NCBI GenBank assembly: GCA_947178255.1
Contig: CAMWXP010000001.1
Location: forward strand, 1-64,000
Direction: 5' to 3'
DNA length: 64,000 nucleotides
DNA from: an uncultured Clostridia bacterium
GTDB taxonomy: Bacteria > Bacillota > Clostridia > Christensenellales > Pumilibacteraceae
The position numbers were made by a program, and so were the translations under genes. The notes below the pieces were generated by a model that worked only from the letters and a program-made list of their open reading frames with translations, was not told the origin of the DNA and did not search any database. Positions 22,770-29,556 of the stretch are shown here, one piece after another (position 1 is the first letter of the stretch; every line of letters begins with the position of its first letter).

Positions 22770-23036
22770 ATGACGATAGAACAAAGGAAAGAAATATTCG
22801 CAAAGGAAGTCTGGACGATCTCAGATATTGCCATTGTTTTCGAGTATGACAATTTAAGTCCTACGGGCGCATATAATGCGGCAGCGACAAAAATGCGCGA
22901 GATTAAACGAAACGGATTCGACCGACTTCACATTGAGGGGCGATTACACATTCAAGATTATTTTGATTATTATAATCTTCCGCCCTATCGGTATGTTGAC
23001 CACTTATCGAATCAGTTATTAGACAACAAAGACTAA
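22770..23036 (+). CDS. Small protein, possibly DNA-binding
   Basis: An 88-residue protein with AAAGGGGA 5 nt before the ATG. The segment EVWTISDIAIVFEYDNLSPT followed by AYNAAATKMREI could be an HTH of the excisionase/MerR-like type, but I cannot confirm it. It lies directly after the repeat array, which makes it a candidate for the protein that binds it. Confidence 0.6.
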   Translation: MTIEQRKEIFAKEVWTISDIAIVFEYDNLSPTGAYNAAATKMREIKRNGFDRLHIEGRLHIQDYFDYYNLPPYRYVDHLSNQLLDNKD

Positions 23037-23159
23037 AAAAGATTAGTTATTATCATTTAAAATCGTCCACCACCTTATCAAGCGTTTTTGGGGGCGAAAC
23101 TCTAAAAAACGCACCGTTCCCGATGCGCTCTTACTTGATTTATCAAAATATAGGATATT

Positions 23160-23363
23160 TTATCCGTTGCTACTGTCCAGCTTCTTGCGCATGCGTTCCT
23201 TTTCAAAATGGTTAGGGTCGAACACCCGATTGCATTGAACATGGAAATCGTAGTTGTCCTCGGCCACTACAACGTAAGGCTGCGCCATGAACTCTTTGTC
23301 CGACAGAACTTTGCCGTCTGCCATGACATGAGTTATTTGTGGATGAACTTGTTTGCGCTTCAT
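23160..23363 (-). CDS. Small hypothetical protein
   Basis: A 67-residue polar protein beginning MKRKQVHPQITHVM. No family recognised and no strong ribosome site, so it may not be expressed. An in-frame ATG 8 codons upstream is possible. It shares the strand of the two genes to its right. Confidence 0.4.
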   Translation of the reverse strand: MKRKQVHPQITHVMADGKVLSDKEFMAQPYVVVAEDNYDFHVQCNRVFDPNHFEKERMRKKLDSSNG

Positions 23364-23501
23364 TTTCAGTGCCAAAACAGTATGCACTTATATTGTATGC
23401 GCTATTACTTAATATATGCCTTATATTTTCCCACATTAACATGACGATTTTAGTTTCAAGTGTCGCGCAATGGCGGCGGTGCAGCCGTATATTTCTTTTT
23501 A

Positions 23502-23813
23502 TCATTGCGACATTGACACATTCGTTATTTTTCCATCTTTTATTGTTGCCGTTATCTCGGAATGCTTTGTTCCGCCGCCCAGTACGCCCTTCCATTCATC
23601 AAGAGTGTAAGAAACAAGCTTGCAATGCTCGTCTATTACTACCGTTTTAGAGGGCGAGCCACATTTTGATAACATTTCAGCTTCGGTCATTCCCACGTAG
23701 AGATTTGCTTGTTTGTCATTGTACGACGATTTTTTCATAAGCGGCTTGATTATGCACAAGTAAATTACTACTGCAACAGCCGCAACTGCCAATAGAATGT
23801 AAAGCACTTCCAT
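23502..23813 (-). CDS. Small membrane-anchored protein with SmpA/BamE-like pattern
   Basis: A 103-residue protein with one N-terminal membrane helix (VLYILLAVAAVAVVIYLCII) and an outer domain with VGMTEAEMLSKCGSPSKTVV, the turn seen in SmpA/OmlA/BamE-type small domains. In Gram-positive organisms such domains occur in diverse membrane or lipoproteins. ATG at 23813 has GAGAGGA 6 nt upstream. It follows the HTH gene on the minus strand, 10 nt apart. Confidence 0.65.
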   Translation of the reverse strand: MEVLYILLAVAAVAVVIYLCIIKPLMKKSSYNDKQANLYVGMTEAEMLSKCGSPSKTVVIDEHCKLVSYTLDEWKGVLGGGTKHSEITATIKDGKITNVSMSQ

Positions 23814-23823
23814 AATTTTCCTC

Positions 23824-24033
23824 TCAAAGCTTCTCGCCATTCGGCAAAATAAAATTAACCTCAAGCGTTGCCCCGACAGCATGCGCTATACGTTCAAGCT
23901 CGGATAATTTGAAATCGTTACGACCTAATTTGTTATACAAATTGGCACTGCTTTGCCCGCTTTTTTCAGCTATTTGCTGTACGCTTATCTTACTTTTAAC
24001 AGCTAATATGCGTATCTTTTCTGCTATGTCCAT
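23824..24033 (-). CDS. Short XRE/Cro-type regulator
   Basis: A 69-residue single-domain HTH protein: KISVQQIAEKSGQSSANLYN, then KLSELERIAHAVGATLEV. There is no oligomerisation or protease domain. GGAGGT lies 8 nt before the ATG. The gene is divergent from 24223 and two copies of a palindromic operator sit between them, one in each promoter, so it probably represses both directions. The downstream gene at 24753 encodes an S24-like domain without an HTH, which looks like the missing half of a repressor. Confidence 0.85.
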   Translation of the reverse strand: MDIAEKIRILAVKSKISVQQIAEKSGQSSANLYNKLGRNDFKLSELERIAHAVGATLEVNFILPNGEKL

Positions 24034-24060
24034 AATATAGTACCTCCATATCTCTATAAT

Positions 24061-24076
24061 AACACTAAATAATGTT
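24061..24076. promoter_or_regulatory. Operator 1 of the 24-kb switch
   Basis: AACACTAAATAATGTT, a near-palindrome inside the leftward promoter of the HTH gene (minus-strand TTGCTT ... TATTAT). Confidence 0.7.
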
Positions 24077-24146
24077 AAAAAGCAAGTATTTGATTAAAAA
24101 TAATACAAAAAAGTTTTATTTTTCTTGAAAAATGATATAAAATCGT

Positions 24147-24175
24147 TTGACAATGACACTAAATAGTGTTATAAT
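24147..24175 (+). promoter_or_regulatory. Consensus promoter with operator 2 in the spacer
   Basis: TTGACA (24147-24152), 17-nt spacer, TATAAT (24170-24175). The spacer contains the perfect palindrome ACACTAAATAGTGT (24156-24169), the same sequence as operator 1 apart from one base in the shared core. Confidence 0.85.
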
Positions 24176-24222
24176 GTACTTACAATCAACGTTGATAAAA
24201 ATTCATTCACGAGGTAGTAACC

Positions 24223-24678
24223 ATGACACTTAACGAAATCTTGGCAAAAAACATCACAAACGGCAGATTTTTTGCAATCGAAGCCGTAACCGAAAAGAAG
24301 CGTGGCGGCATAGCGTACCACAAACACAGCTACTTAACAGCGCAATTTGGCTGCAGCTATGAGAACTTGGCGGCGGTCAAGGCTATGGGCGAACGCGAGA
24401 GCAGCCGTCCGTCGTGGTTTGAACACACCGAACACGACAGCATTGTGCGAAGCAAGAAAGACGCAAGCAAGCTGTATTTGCAAATCATGAATCCCGACAA
24501 TTTCCGCGTATCGTACAGCTTGGCGGACGGAACGCCTACTACGCGCGACGAACTCATTGCAATGGGCGCAATCAAAGACGAGCCGAGCGAAAAGCCCTTG
24601 ACGCTTGTCTACGCGCTCGACAGCATAGTGTCAATCACATACAAAGAAAACAGCAAAAAGGAGGGAATGGCGGCGTAA
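24223..24678 (+). CDS. Hypothetical protein of the element
   Basis: A 151-residue soluble protein beginning MTLNEILAKNITNGRFFAIE, with GAGGTAG about 8 nt before the ATG. It has no motif I can name. It is the first gene under the repressed consensus promoter at 24147, so it would be induced when the HTH protein is removed. It could be an antirepressor or an early factor; this is inference from position only. Confidence 0.65.
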   Translation: MTLNEILAKNITNGRFFAIEAVTEKKRGGIAYHKHSYLTAQFGCSYENLAAVKAMGERESSRPSWFEHTEHDSIVRSKKDASKLYLQIMNPDNFRVSYSLADGTPTTRDELIAMGAIKDEPSEKPLTLVYALDSIVSITYKENSKKEGMAA

Positions 24679-24752
24679 TGCCGCTCCGGCACAAGGCGGC
24701 GGAACTCAAACGAACAAAGAGATCCGCCGCCCCACTGCTGAGATAATGGACT

Positions 24753-25175
24753 ATGAACAACAAACAGAACACTGACGACATAATGTTAGGTAACTATCGT
24801 CAAGATGAGTGCTTTGCACTCGAAGTAACCGACTACGGATTTTACCCGCGCATATTGCCCGGGGACACCGTAATCGTACATAGACAACCCGACGTCGAGA
24901 ACGGCGAACTTGCAGTGGTTATGATAGACAGCGACACAAACACAGTATTACGACGTATAAAGCGTGACGCGGACGGCGGAATGATTTTGACGGCTGACAA
25001 TCCGATATTAAAGATGACCCAAAACAAACGATATGAGCCGATTGTAATATCCGCCGCCGAACGCTACCGCGTCCATGTATTCGGCAAAGTAATATCGCTT
25101 ATGCGGGATATGCGAAACGACGCGGTCAAGCGCGATTTAGAAAACGCAAGGGCGGCGGATGATGACAATAAATGA
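24753..25175 (+). CDS. Degenerate S24/LexA-like domain without HTH
   Basis: A 140-residue protein matching the C-terminal S24 peptidase fold of LexA/CI repressors: FALEV..., LPGDTVIVHRQPDVENGELA and VLRRIKRD are recognisable. The catalytic Ser of the usual GDSM turn is Gly29 (VTDYGFYP), and the catalytic Lys position is Arg67 (VLRRI), so self-cleavage is not expected. No DNA-binding domain is fused. With the separate HTH at 23824 it looks like a split repressor or an antirepressor/dimerisation partner. The start codon is weakly supported; no strong ribosome site is visible. Confidence 0.7.
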   Translation: MNNKQNTDDIMLGNYRQDECFALEVTDYGFYPRILPGDTVIVHRQPDVENGELAVVMIDSDTNTVLRRIKRDADGGMILTADNPILKMTQNKRYEPIVISAAERYRVHVFGKVISLMRDMRNDAVKRDLENARAADDDNK

Positions 25176-25281
25176 ACTTTGCACAGCGCTCCGAGAGATA
25201 GAGCGGGCGGCGGATGATAAAATACGCGATCAGTTAATTGTAGAACTTGTGAAACGGCTGACAACATACAAATCAAAATAA
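25159..25281 (+). CDS. Very small ORF overlapping the S24-like gene
   Basis: 40 codons, beginning with two ATGs and reading MMTINELCTALREIERAADD, ending at TAA 25279-25281. It overlaps the previous gene by 17 nt in another frame and has only a weak ribosome site. The helical, charged composition is plausible for a real peptide but support is limited. Confidence 0.4.
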   Translation: MMTINELCTALREIERAADDKIRDQLIVELVKRLTTYKSK

Positions 25282-25313
25282 TCCGTAATTCTTAAAATTT
25301 TTTTCAAAAAGTA

Positions 25314-25341
25314 TTGACAAGAAAAAAATTCGTGGTATACT
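25314..25341 (+). promoter_or_regulatory. Promoter of the 79-aa protein gene
   Basis: TTGACA (25314-25319), 16-nt spacer, TATACT (25336-25341), 26 nt before the ATG. Confidence 0.75.
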
Positions 25342-25367
25342 GTATAAAATTTTTTGGAGGTGTAACT

Positions 25368-25607
25368 ATGGCTGACAAAAAATATGAACCCGGTATTTCG
25401 GTATATACCAACAGCAGTGGTCTGAATATAACATGGAACCGAGAAGGCGGCGCTCATACTTCAATTCACTCCAATTCGCAAACGACTGGAAAGCCGGTTA
25501 TTAGTGAAAAAATCCCCGATTTGGCTCATTACCAAAGGGTATACGATGAATCGGGAAACGTTGTGAGCGAGACATTAAGAGACGAAAACGGCAATAAAAT
25601 ATGCTAA
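25368..25607 (+). CDS. Small hypothetical protein at the element's right end
   Basis: A 79-residue soluble protein (MADKKYEPGISVYTNSSGLN...) with GGAGGTG 6 nt upstream, its own promoter and its own terminator. The layout of an isolated, strongly expressed gene at the end of an element is typical of a cargo (moron) gene. No family recognised. An upstream ATG at 25314 was rejected because it overlaps the -35 box. Confidence 0.7.
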   Translation: MADKKYEPGISVYTNSSGLNITWNREGGAHTSIHSNSQTTGKPVISEKIPDLAHYQRVYDESGNVVSETLRDENGNKIC

Positions 25608-25624
25608 CAATCTAAAAGCATAAT

Positions 25625-25666
25625 AAAGGCGGTAGCTATTCAATTAGAACAGCTACCGCCTTTATA
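25625..25666 (+). terminator. Intrinsic terminator at the element's right end
   Basis: Perfect 13-bp stem AAAGGCGGTAGCT/AGCTACCGCCTTT (25625-25637 with 25651-25663), 13-nt loop. Confidence 0.85.
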
Positions 25667-25739
25667 ATAGATTGATTACAACTCGAACGTGGCGGCAAAA
25701 CCGCCGCCAAAGTAGTAAAGTGTTCGTGTAATCTTGTTG

Positions 25740-26126
25740 TGGTGGAGATGACCGGATTTGAACCGGTTTCCGACGCGGGGTTACGCGGACTTCTACAGGT
25801 TTAGTTTATTGCTTGGTGTCCGGTGCGCCGCCGCAATACACAAAGGCGGTGCGCCGCAAGGTCTTGTTCCGTTCTGGGTTCGACCAATCCCCCGCGCGGG
25901 AGCCCATCTACATTACGCCCGAGCATCTGCCGATAGGATACAGAGTCGAACGTGCAGCTAAACTAAGCTGCGAATGCCATTGCCGGAGCCGCAACGGGAG
26001 CTGCGAACTTCATGACTTTGGCGTTTTCGTTTTTGTTGGCAATTAAAGCCTTTTGCGTTTTTAGATAGCCGACCCTATCACCTGCTTTCCGTCGCTGAGC
26101 CGCGCCGTCGAAGCCAATACATCCCC
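25740..26126 (-). ncRNA. ssrA: Transfer-messenger RNA (tmRNA)
   Basis: One-piece tmRNA of about 387 nt that rescues stalled ribosomes. The 5' end (GGGGATGTATTGGCTTCGAC) and the 3' end (GGTTCAAATCCGGTC ... CACCA, CCA encoded) pair as the tRNA-like acceptor. The tag reading frame is 25963-26040 on the minus strand: it starts at the resume codon GCC (ANKNENAKV...) and ends ...AMAFAA before TAG, 25 residues, with the hydrophobic-Ala-Ala end that marks proteins for ClpXP. Reading this region as an ordinary protein gene would be an error. It abuts the right end of the putative integrative element. Confidence 0.95.
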
Positions 26127-26155
26127 ATAATAGTATGGCTTTTGCCGTGCATATT

Positions 26156-26184
26156 AATATACACGATTTTTGACATAATTGCAA
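26156..26184 (-). promoter_or_regulatory. Promoter of ssrA
   Basis: TTGCAA (26179-26184), 17-nt spacer, TATATT (26156-26161) on the minus strand, giving a short pre-tmRNA leader of about 20 nt. Confidence 0.65.
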
Positions 26185-26224
26185 CTGTTTAAAGAATATA
26201 TTTATGCGATTATTTTCTTGTTTT

Positions 26225-26788
26225 TTACATTAAAATCCCGCCGAGGAGGCGTGCGGTCATATTCGCCATTACGTCCGCGGGTGTTTGGTATTCGTTTTTC
26301 ATCCACTCGCGCATGAGCGAGGCTATACCCGACGCGGCAAAGCTCAAATAGTAATCGGCGTGCAGCGGGTCGAACGACGCGGCGTTATGCAGTGCCTCCT
26401 CCACCTCGATTTGCACAAACTCCCTAATCTTTTCCACAATGAACAAATACAAATCGGGGTCGAAAAACATAGCCGAAAATTCCTTGGTGCAAAGGATATA
26501 CTCGTACCAATACTTGTATATCTTGCGCGCGCCCGACGTCTTGAAGTCGTACTTTTGCTGGAACTCGAAAAACACCTGGTCGACAAGTCGCTCGACAACC
26601 GCCGTTTTATCCTTGAAATTCCTGTAAAAAGTTTTGCGCGCTACGCCCGCCTTTTTGCAAAGCTCGCTTATGGTTATTTGCGCGAACGGCGTTTTTTCCA
26701 ACAGCTCAAACAAGGCGGTCGTTATCAAGTCCATCGACCGCGCCCGTCCGGCATTCAATTTTTTTTCACCGCCGTCAAAGCCGTTCAT
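26225..26788 (-). CDS. TetR/AcrR family transcriptional regulator
   Basis: A 187-residue regulator. The N-terminal HTH reads ITTALFELLEKTPFAQITIS, then ELCKKAGVARKTFYRNFKDK, the typical TetR recognition helix. The C-terminal ligand domain is helical with many aromatics. The ligand is unknown. It is the last gene of a four-gene minus-strand run, 11 nt after the Sir2 gene, so it may regulate that operon or a distant target. Confidence 0.9.
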   Translation of the reverse strand: MNGFDGGEKKLNAGRARSMDLITTALFELLEKTPFAQITISELCKKAGVARKTFYRNFKDKTAVVERLVDQVFFEFQQKYDFKTSGARKIYKYWYEYILCTKEFSAMFFDPDLYLFIVEKIREFVQIEVEEALHNAASFDPLHADYYLSFAASGIASLMREWMKNEYQTPADVMANMTARLLGGILM

Positions 26789-26799
26789 TTTTTCTCCTT

Positions 26800-27501
26800 T
26801 TAAAGCAGCTCGCCGAGCTTGCCGTTGAGTTGGTTGTCGAACCCGTCTATGCGCGTTTTGTTTATTACTATCAAGTTATCTTTATCGCCGCGGTAATAGC
26901 CGATAAATCCCGCCGCGGGATAGACTGTGAGCGACGTGCCGCCGACAATGAGCATATCCGCATTTGCAATAGCTTCCACCGCGCCGTTTACCGCGTCCTC
27001 GGGTAAGCTTTCGCCGTACAGCACGACATCCGGCTTGATAACGCCGCCGCACTCACACATCGGCACGTTGGGCTTATGTGCGCACACCTCGTTTAGCGTA
27101 TAGCTTTTGCCGCAGCGCACGCAATGATTGCGGTGCACGGTGCCGTGCAGCTCGAACACGTTTTTGCTTCCCGCAGCTTGGTGCAATCCGTCTATGTTTT
27201 GCGTGACGACGGCAAGCAGCTTGCCCGCGCTCTCCCACTCAGCCAGCTTTTTGTGCGCGGCGTTAGGTTGCGCGGAAGTATAAATCATTTTGTCAAAGTA
27301 AAACCTGTAAAACAAGTCGGTATGTAAGCGAAAATAACGGGCGGAAAGTATTTCCTCGGGCGGTGCGTCGTACTTTTGGTGATACAGTCCGTCGACGCTG
27401 CGAAAGTCGGGAATACCGCTTTCCGTCGACACTCCCGCCCCGCCGAAAAACACAATCCGTTTGGCTTTTTCTACGCGCGATTTGTATTCCTCTATCGTCA
27501 T
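26800..27501 (-). CDS. Sir2 family NAD-dependent protein deacylase
   Basis: A 233-residue sirtuin that removes acyl groups from lysines using NAD+. Visible: GGAGVSTESGIPDFRS (NAD-binding), TQNIDGLHQAAG, the catalytic His in LHGTVHRNHC, the zinc cysteines CVRCGK ... CECGG, and VGGTSLTVYPA. The length fits the bacterial CobB class. It lies between a HAD phosphatase (8 nt upstream) and the TetR gene (11 nt downstream) in one operon. Confidence 0.94.
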   Translation of the reverse strand: MTIEEYKSRVEKAKRIVFFGGAGVSTESGIPDFRSVDGLYHQKYDAPPEEILSARYFRLHTDLFYRFYFDKMIYTSAQPNAAHKKLAEWESAGKLLAVVTQNIDGLHQAAGSKNVFELHGTVHRNHCVRCGKSYTLNEVCAHKPNVPMCECGGVIKPDVVLYGESLPEDAVNGAVEAIANADMLIVGGTSLTVYPAAGFIGYYRGDKDNLIVINKTRIDGFDNQLNGKLGELL

Positions 27502-27509
27502 GTTTGCCT

Positions 27510-28211
27510 CTACTCTATCAGTCCGCCGCCGCGAAGAGCGTCAAACAGCTCAGACGGACTGTCGATAATAAAATTCGGATGGAATTCACGAAGCACGGCC
27601 TCGTCGCGAAACCCCCATGTAACCGCCACCACCGGCATACCGCAGGCCGCGGCTGTTTCCATATCCGTTTCGCCGTCGCCGACATACACCGAACGCGCCG
27701 CCGAGCTACCCAATAGTTCGAGCGCCTTATTCACGCCGTCGGGCGCAGGCTTGGGGCGTATGCCCTTGCGCGTGCCGATAATCAAATCTACCGTCGGGAA
27801 GAAAATATCTTTCAGCTTGCGTGCCGCCGCGTCGTACTTGTTGGTGACGATTGCCGACTTTAATCCCATATCTTTTACCGCCGCAAGCATTTGCGCAACG
27901 CCGGCATACGGCGCAGTGTAATCCTGACTGTGTTTGTCGTAATACTCGGTAAACAGCGCAAGGCAAGCCGATACGAGCGATCTGTCGCAATCGTTGCCGC
28001 CGTCAAGGTCGGGTTCGTTGCCCGTAGTCGCAAAATACACGGCGCGTTCTATCAATTTGGGCACGCCGTTGCCGACGTACCGCCGCGCGGTCGCTTTGGT
28101 GATGGGCGGCAGCGAAAACGATATAAGTGCGCGATTGACCGCCGCCGTCAAATCGTCCAGCGTGTCGAGCAATGTTCCGTCCAAATCGAATATAATCGAA
28201 TTTATATACAT
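27510..28211 (-). CDS. HAD family phosphatase, phosphoglycolate phosphatase-like
   Basis: A 233-residue haloacid dehalogenase superfamily hydrolase. Motif I is DLDGTLLDT, motif II IVTNKYD, motif III RPKPAPDGVN and motif IV VYVGDGETDME. The cap domain lies between residues about 18 and 100. This pattern is that of Gph-type phosphatases; the real substrate is not predictable. It is the second gene of the operon, 7 nt after the other HAD gene. Confidence 0.92.
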   Translation of the reverse strand: MYINSIIFDLDGTLLDTLDDLTAAVNRALISFSLPPITKATARRYVGNGVPKLIERAVYFATTGNEPDLDGGNDCDRSLVSACLALFTEYYDKHSQDYTAPYAGVAQMLAAVKDMGLKSAIVTNKYDAAARKLKDIFFPTVDLIIGTRKGIRPKPAPDGVNKALELLGSSAARSVYVGDGETDMETAAACGMPVVAVTWGFRDEAVLREFHPNFIIDSPSELFDALRGGGLIE

Positions 28212-28218
28212 ATTTATT

Positions 28219-28887
28219 CTACGCCAGCGTGATAATCTCTACGCGGTGCGCGGCCGCGCCGCCGCCGGCGTACACGTATCTCAAACCGTATGCAATCGCG
28301 CCCTTGCCGTCGCTTTCCATATCGTCGCCTATCATTACGGTATCCAGCCGTTTAAGCCCGTACTTTTTGAACAAGCAATCGAAAAATGCCTTGTCGGGCT
28401 TGCGGCAGCCGTAGTCCGAACTGAGCAAGATGCCGTCGAACAAATCCGCAATGCCGAGCGAATTTATTTCGTCAACGGTGAACACGCTTTGCGCGTTGCT
28501 CAAAATATACAGCTTAGCCGTGCGTTTAAGCGTTTTGAGTAGCTCCACCGTGCCGTCGAAAAGACGAAGCTTGCGAATAGAATCCTTGCGCGCAATCTTT
28601 GCACACAAAACGGCTTCCTTATCGGAGAGCGCACCGCCCAGCGTTATCGCCATGCGCTTGTACACCTCGGTGATATTGCCCTCGGGATAGGCGTACTTGG
28701 ACGTTTCTTTAAGGTCAGCCGAATAGCTTGCCCAGCACTCGTCGTACAGCGCAATCAGTTTTTGCGGATCGGATTCTAATCCGCGCTCGGCCAAGAACCG
28801 CACGACGCCATGCCAGCTTTCCGCACTGTGCTCGTCGGTATGAGTGTCGGCGAGCGTGTTATAAAAATCGAATACAAAGTTTTTCAT
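28219..28887 (-). CDS. HAD family hydrolase with leaderless start
   Basis: A 222-residue HAD hydrolase. Motif I is DFYNTLAD, where Tyr replaces the second Asp, as in dehalogenase-like or nucleotidase members. Motif II is LYILSNAQS, then CRKPDKAFF and MIGDDMESD. ATG at 28887 must be the start because motif I begins at residue 5. There is no ribosome site, and TATAAT ends 6 nt before the ATG, so transcription should begin at or next to the start codon. It is the first gene of the HAD-HAD-Sir2-TetR operon. Confidence 0.9.
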   Translation of the reverse strand: MKNFVFDFYNTLADTHTDEHSAESWHGVVRFLAERGLESDPQKLIALYDECWASYSADLKETSKYAYPEGNITEVYKRMAITLGGALSDKEAVLCAKIARKDSIRKLRLFDGTVELLKTLKRTAKLYILSNAQSVFTVDEINSLGIADLFDGILLSSDYGCRKPDKAFFDCLFKKYGLKRLDTVMIGDDMESDGKGAIAYGLRYVYAGGGAAAHRVEIITLA

Positions 28888-28893
28888 ATAATA

Positions 28894-28922
28894 ATTATAC
28901 AGTAAAGCGACCGTTATTGCAA
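28894..28922 (-). promoter_or_regulatory. Promoter giving a leaderless mRNA
   Basis: TTGCAA (28917-28922), 17-nt spacer, TATAAT (28894-28899), minus strand; only 6 nt separate the -10 box from the ATG. Confidence 0.8.
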
Positions 28923-29006
28923 GCGGTTTTGAAAAAAACACATGCGCTCCGCTCTCTTACAAATAGGCACACAGTCCGTACAAAATATTCACTGCGTATG
29001 CATATT

Positions 29007-29453
29007 CTACGTCAATCCCAAGGCGGCACCGAACTTTTCTATATATTCATCGGCGGTTATCAACACCTTGCGCGCACCGTAGTCTATAAGGCCGAGCTTG
29101 TCCATTTTTTCGATCAGCCCGTATGCCGAATCGTAGCTTATTGATAGACTGCGCTGAACGCCCGACGCGGAAACATTGTCCGTTAAAATGCAATTCCATA
29201 TCGCCCTAAGCAAAAGCACGTCGGTTACGTCGACGTCGTCAAGCCTGCGGGCGGGCGGCCATGCCAAGACACGCGGCTTGTGCACTTTATAGGAAAACCC
29301 CGACTCGAACTCAACTATACCCTGCTGCTCAAACGCGGCAAAGATTTCCCTGACCTGACCGTACGACAGCGAAAATGCCTCTTGCACCATATGAAAGCTG
29401 ACCGTTTCGAAAGACAATATGTAATGCTTAATTTCGGCAATATCGACATTCAT
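29007..29453 (-). CDS. Protein with two FtsK-gamma-like winged helices
   Basis: A 148-residue protein. Two winged-helix units are visible: residues about 5-55 (MVQEAFSLSYGQVREIFAAF, then EQQGIVEF) and about 95-140 (SASGVQRSLSISYDSAYGLI, then EKMDKLGLI). Both follow the FtsK gamma pattern, which binds KOPS DNA and orients a hexameric translocase. Here they are separate from any motor domain. The VirD4-like ATPase lies 104 nt upstream on the same strand, so it may be the motor's DNA-recognition subunit in trans. GGAAG lies 6 nt before the ATG. Confidence 0.75.
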   Translation of the reverse strand: MNVDIAEIKHYILSFETVSFHMVQEAFSLSYGQVREIFAAFEQQGIVEFESGFSYKVHKPRVLAWPPARRLDDVDVTDVLLLRAIWNCILTDNVSASGVQRSLSISYDSAYGLIEKMDKLGLIDYGARKVLITADEYIEKFGAALGLT

Positions 29454-29556
29454 GTCACACTTCCTTATTACTACCGTTACCGTTGCCGCGCACACAGTTG
29501 CTCGTTGCGCGGAGTTTGTGTTTATAAGCTTACACTACTCGCTATATATGCATCGC

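Noticed and set aside
14055-25740. Complete prophage
   Set aside because: No terminase, portal, capsid, tail tube, tape measure or lysis genes despite clear integration and repressor genes.
25963-26184. 73-codon minus-strand frame ending ...AMAFAA
   Set aside because: It is the tmRNA tag frame extended upstream into non-coding tmRNA sequence.
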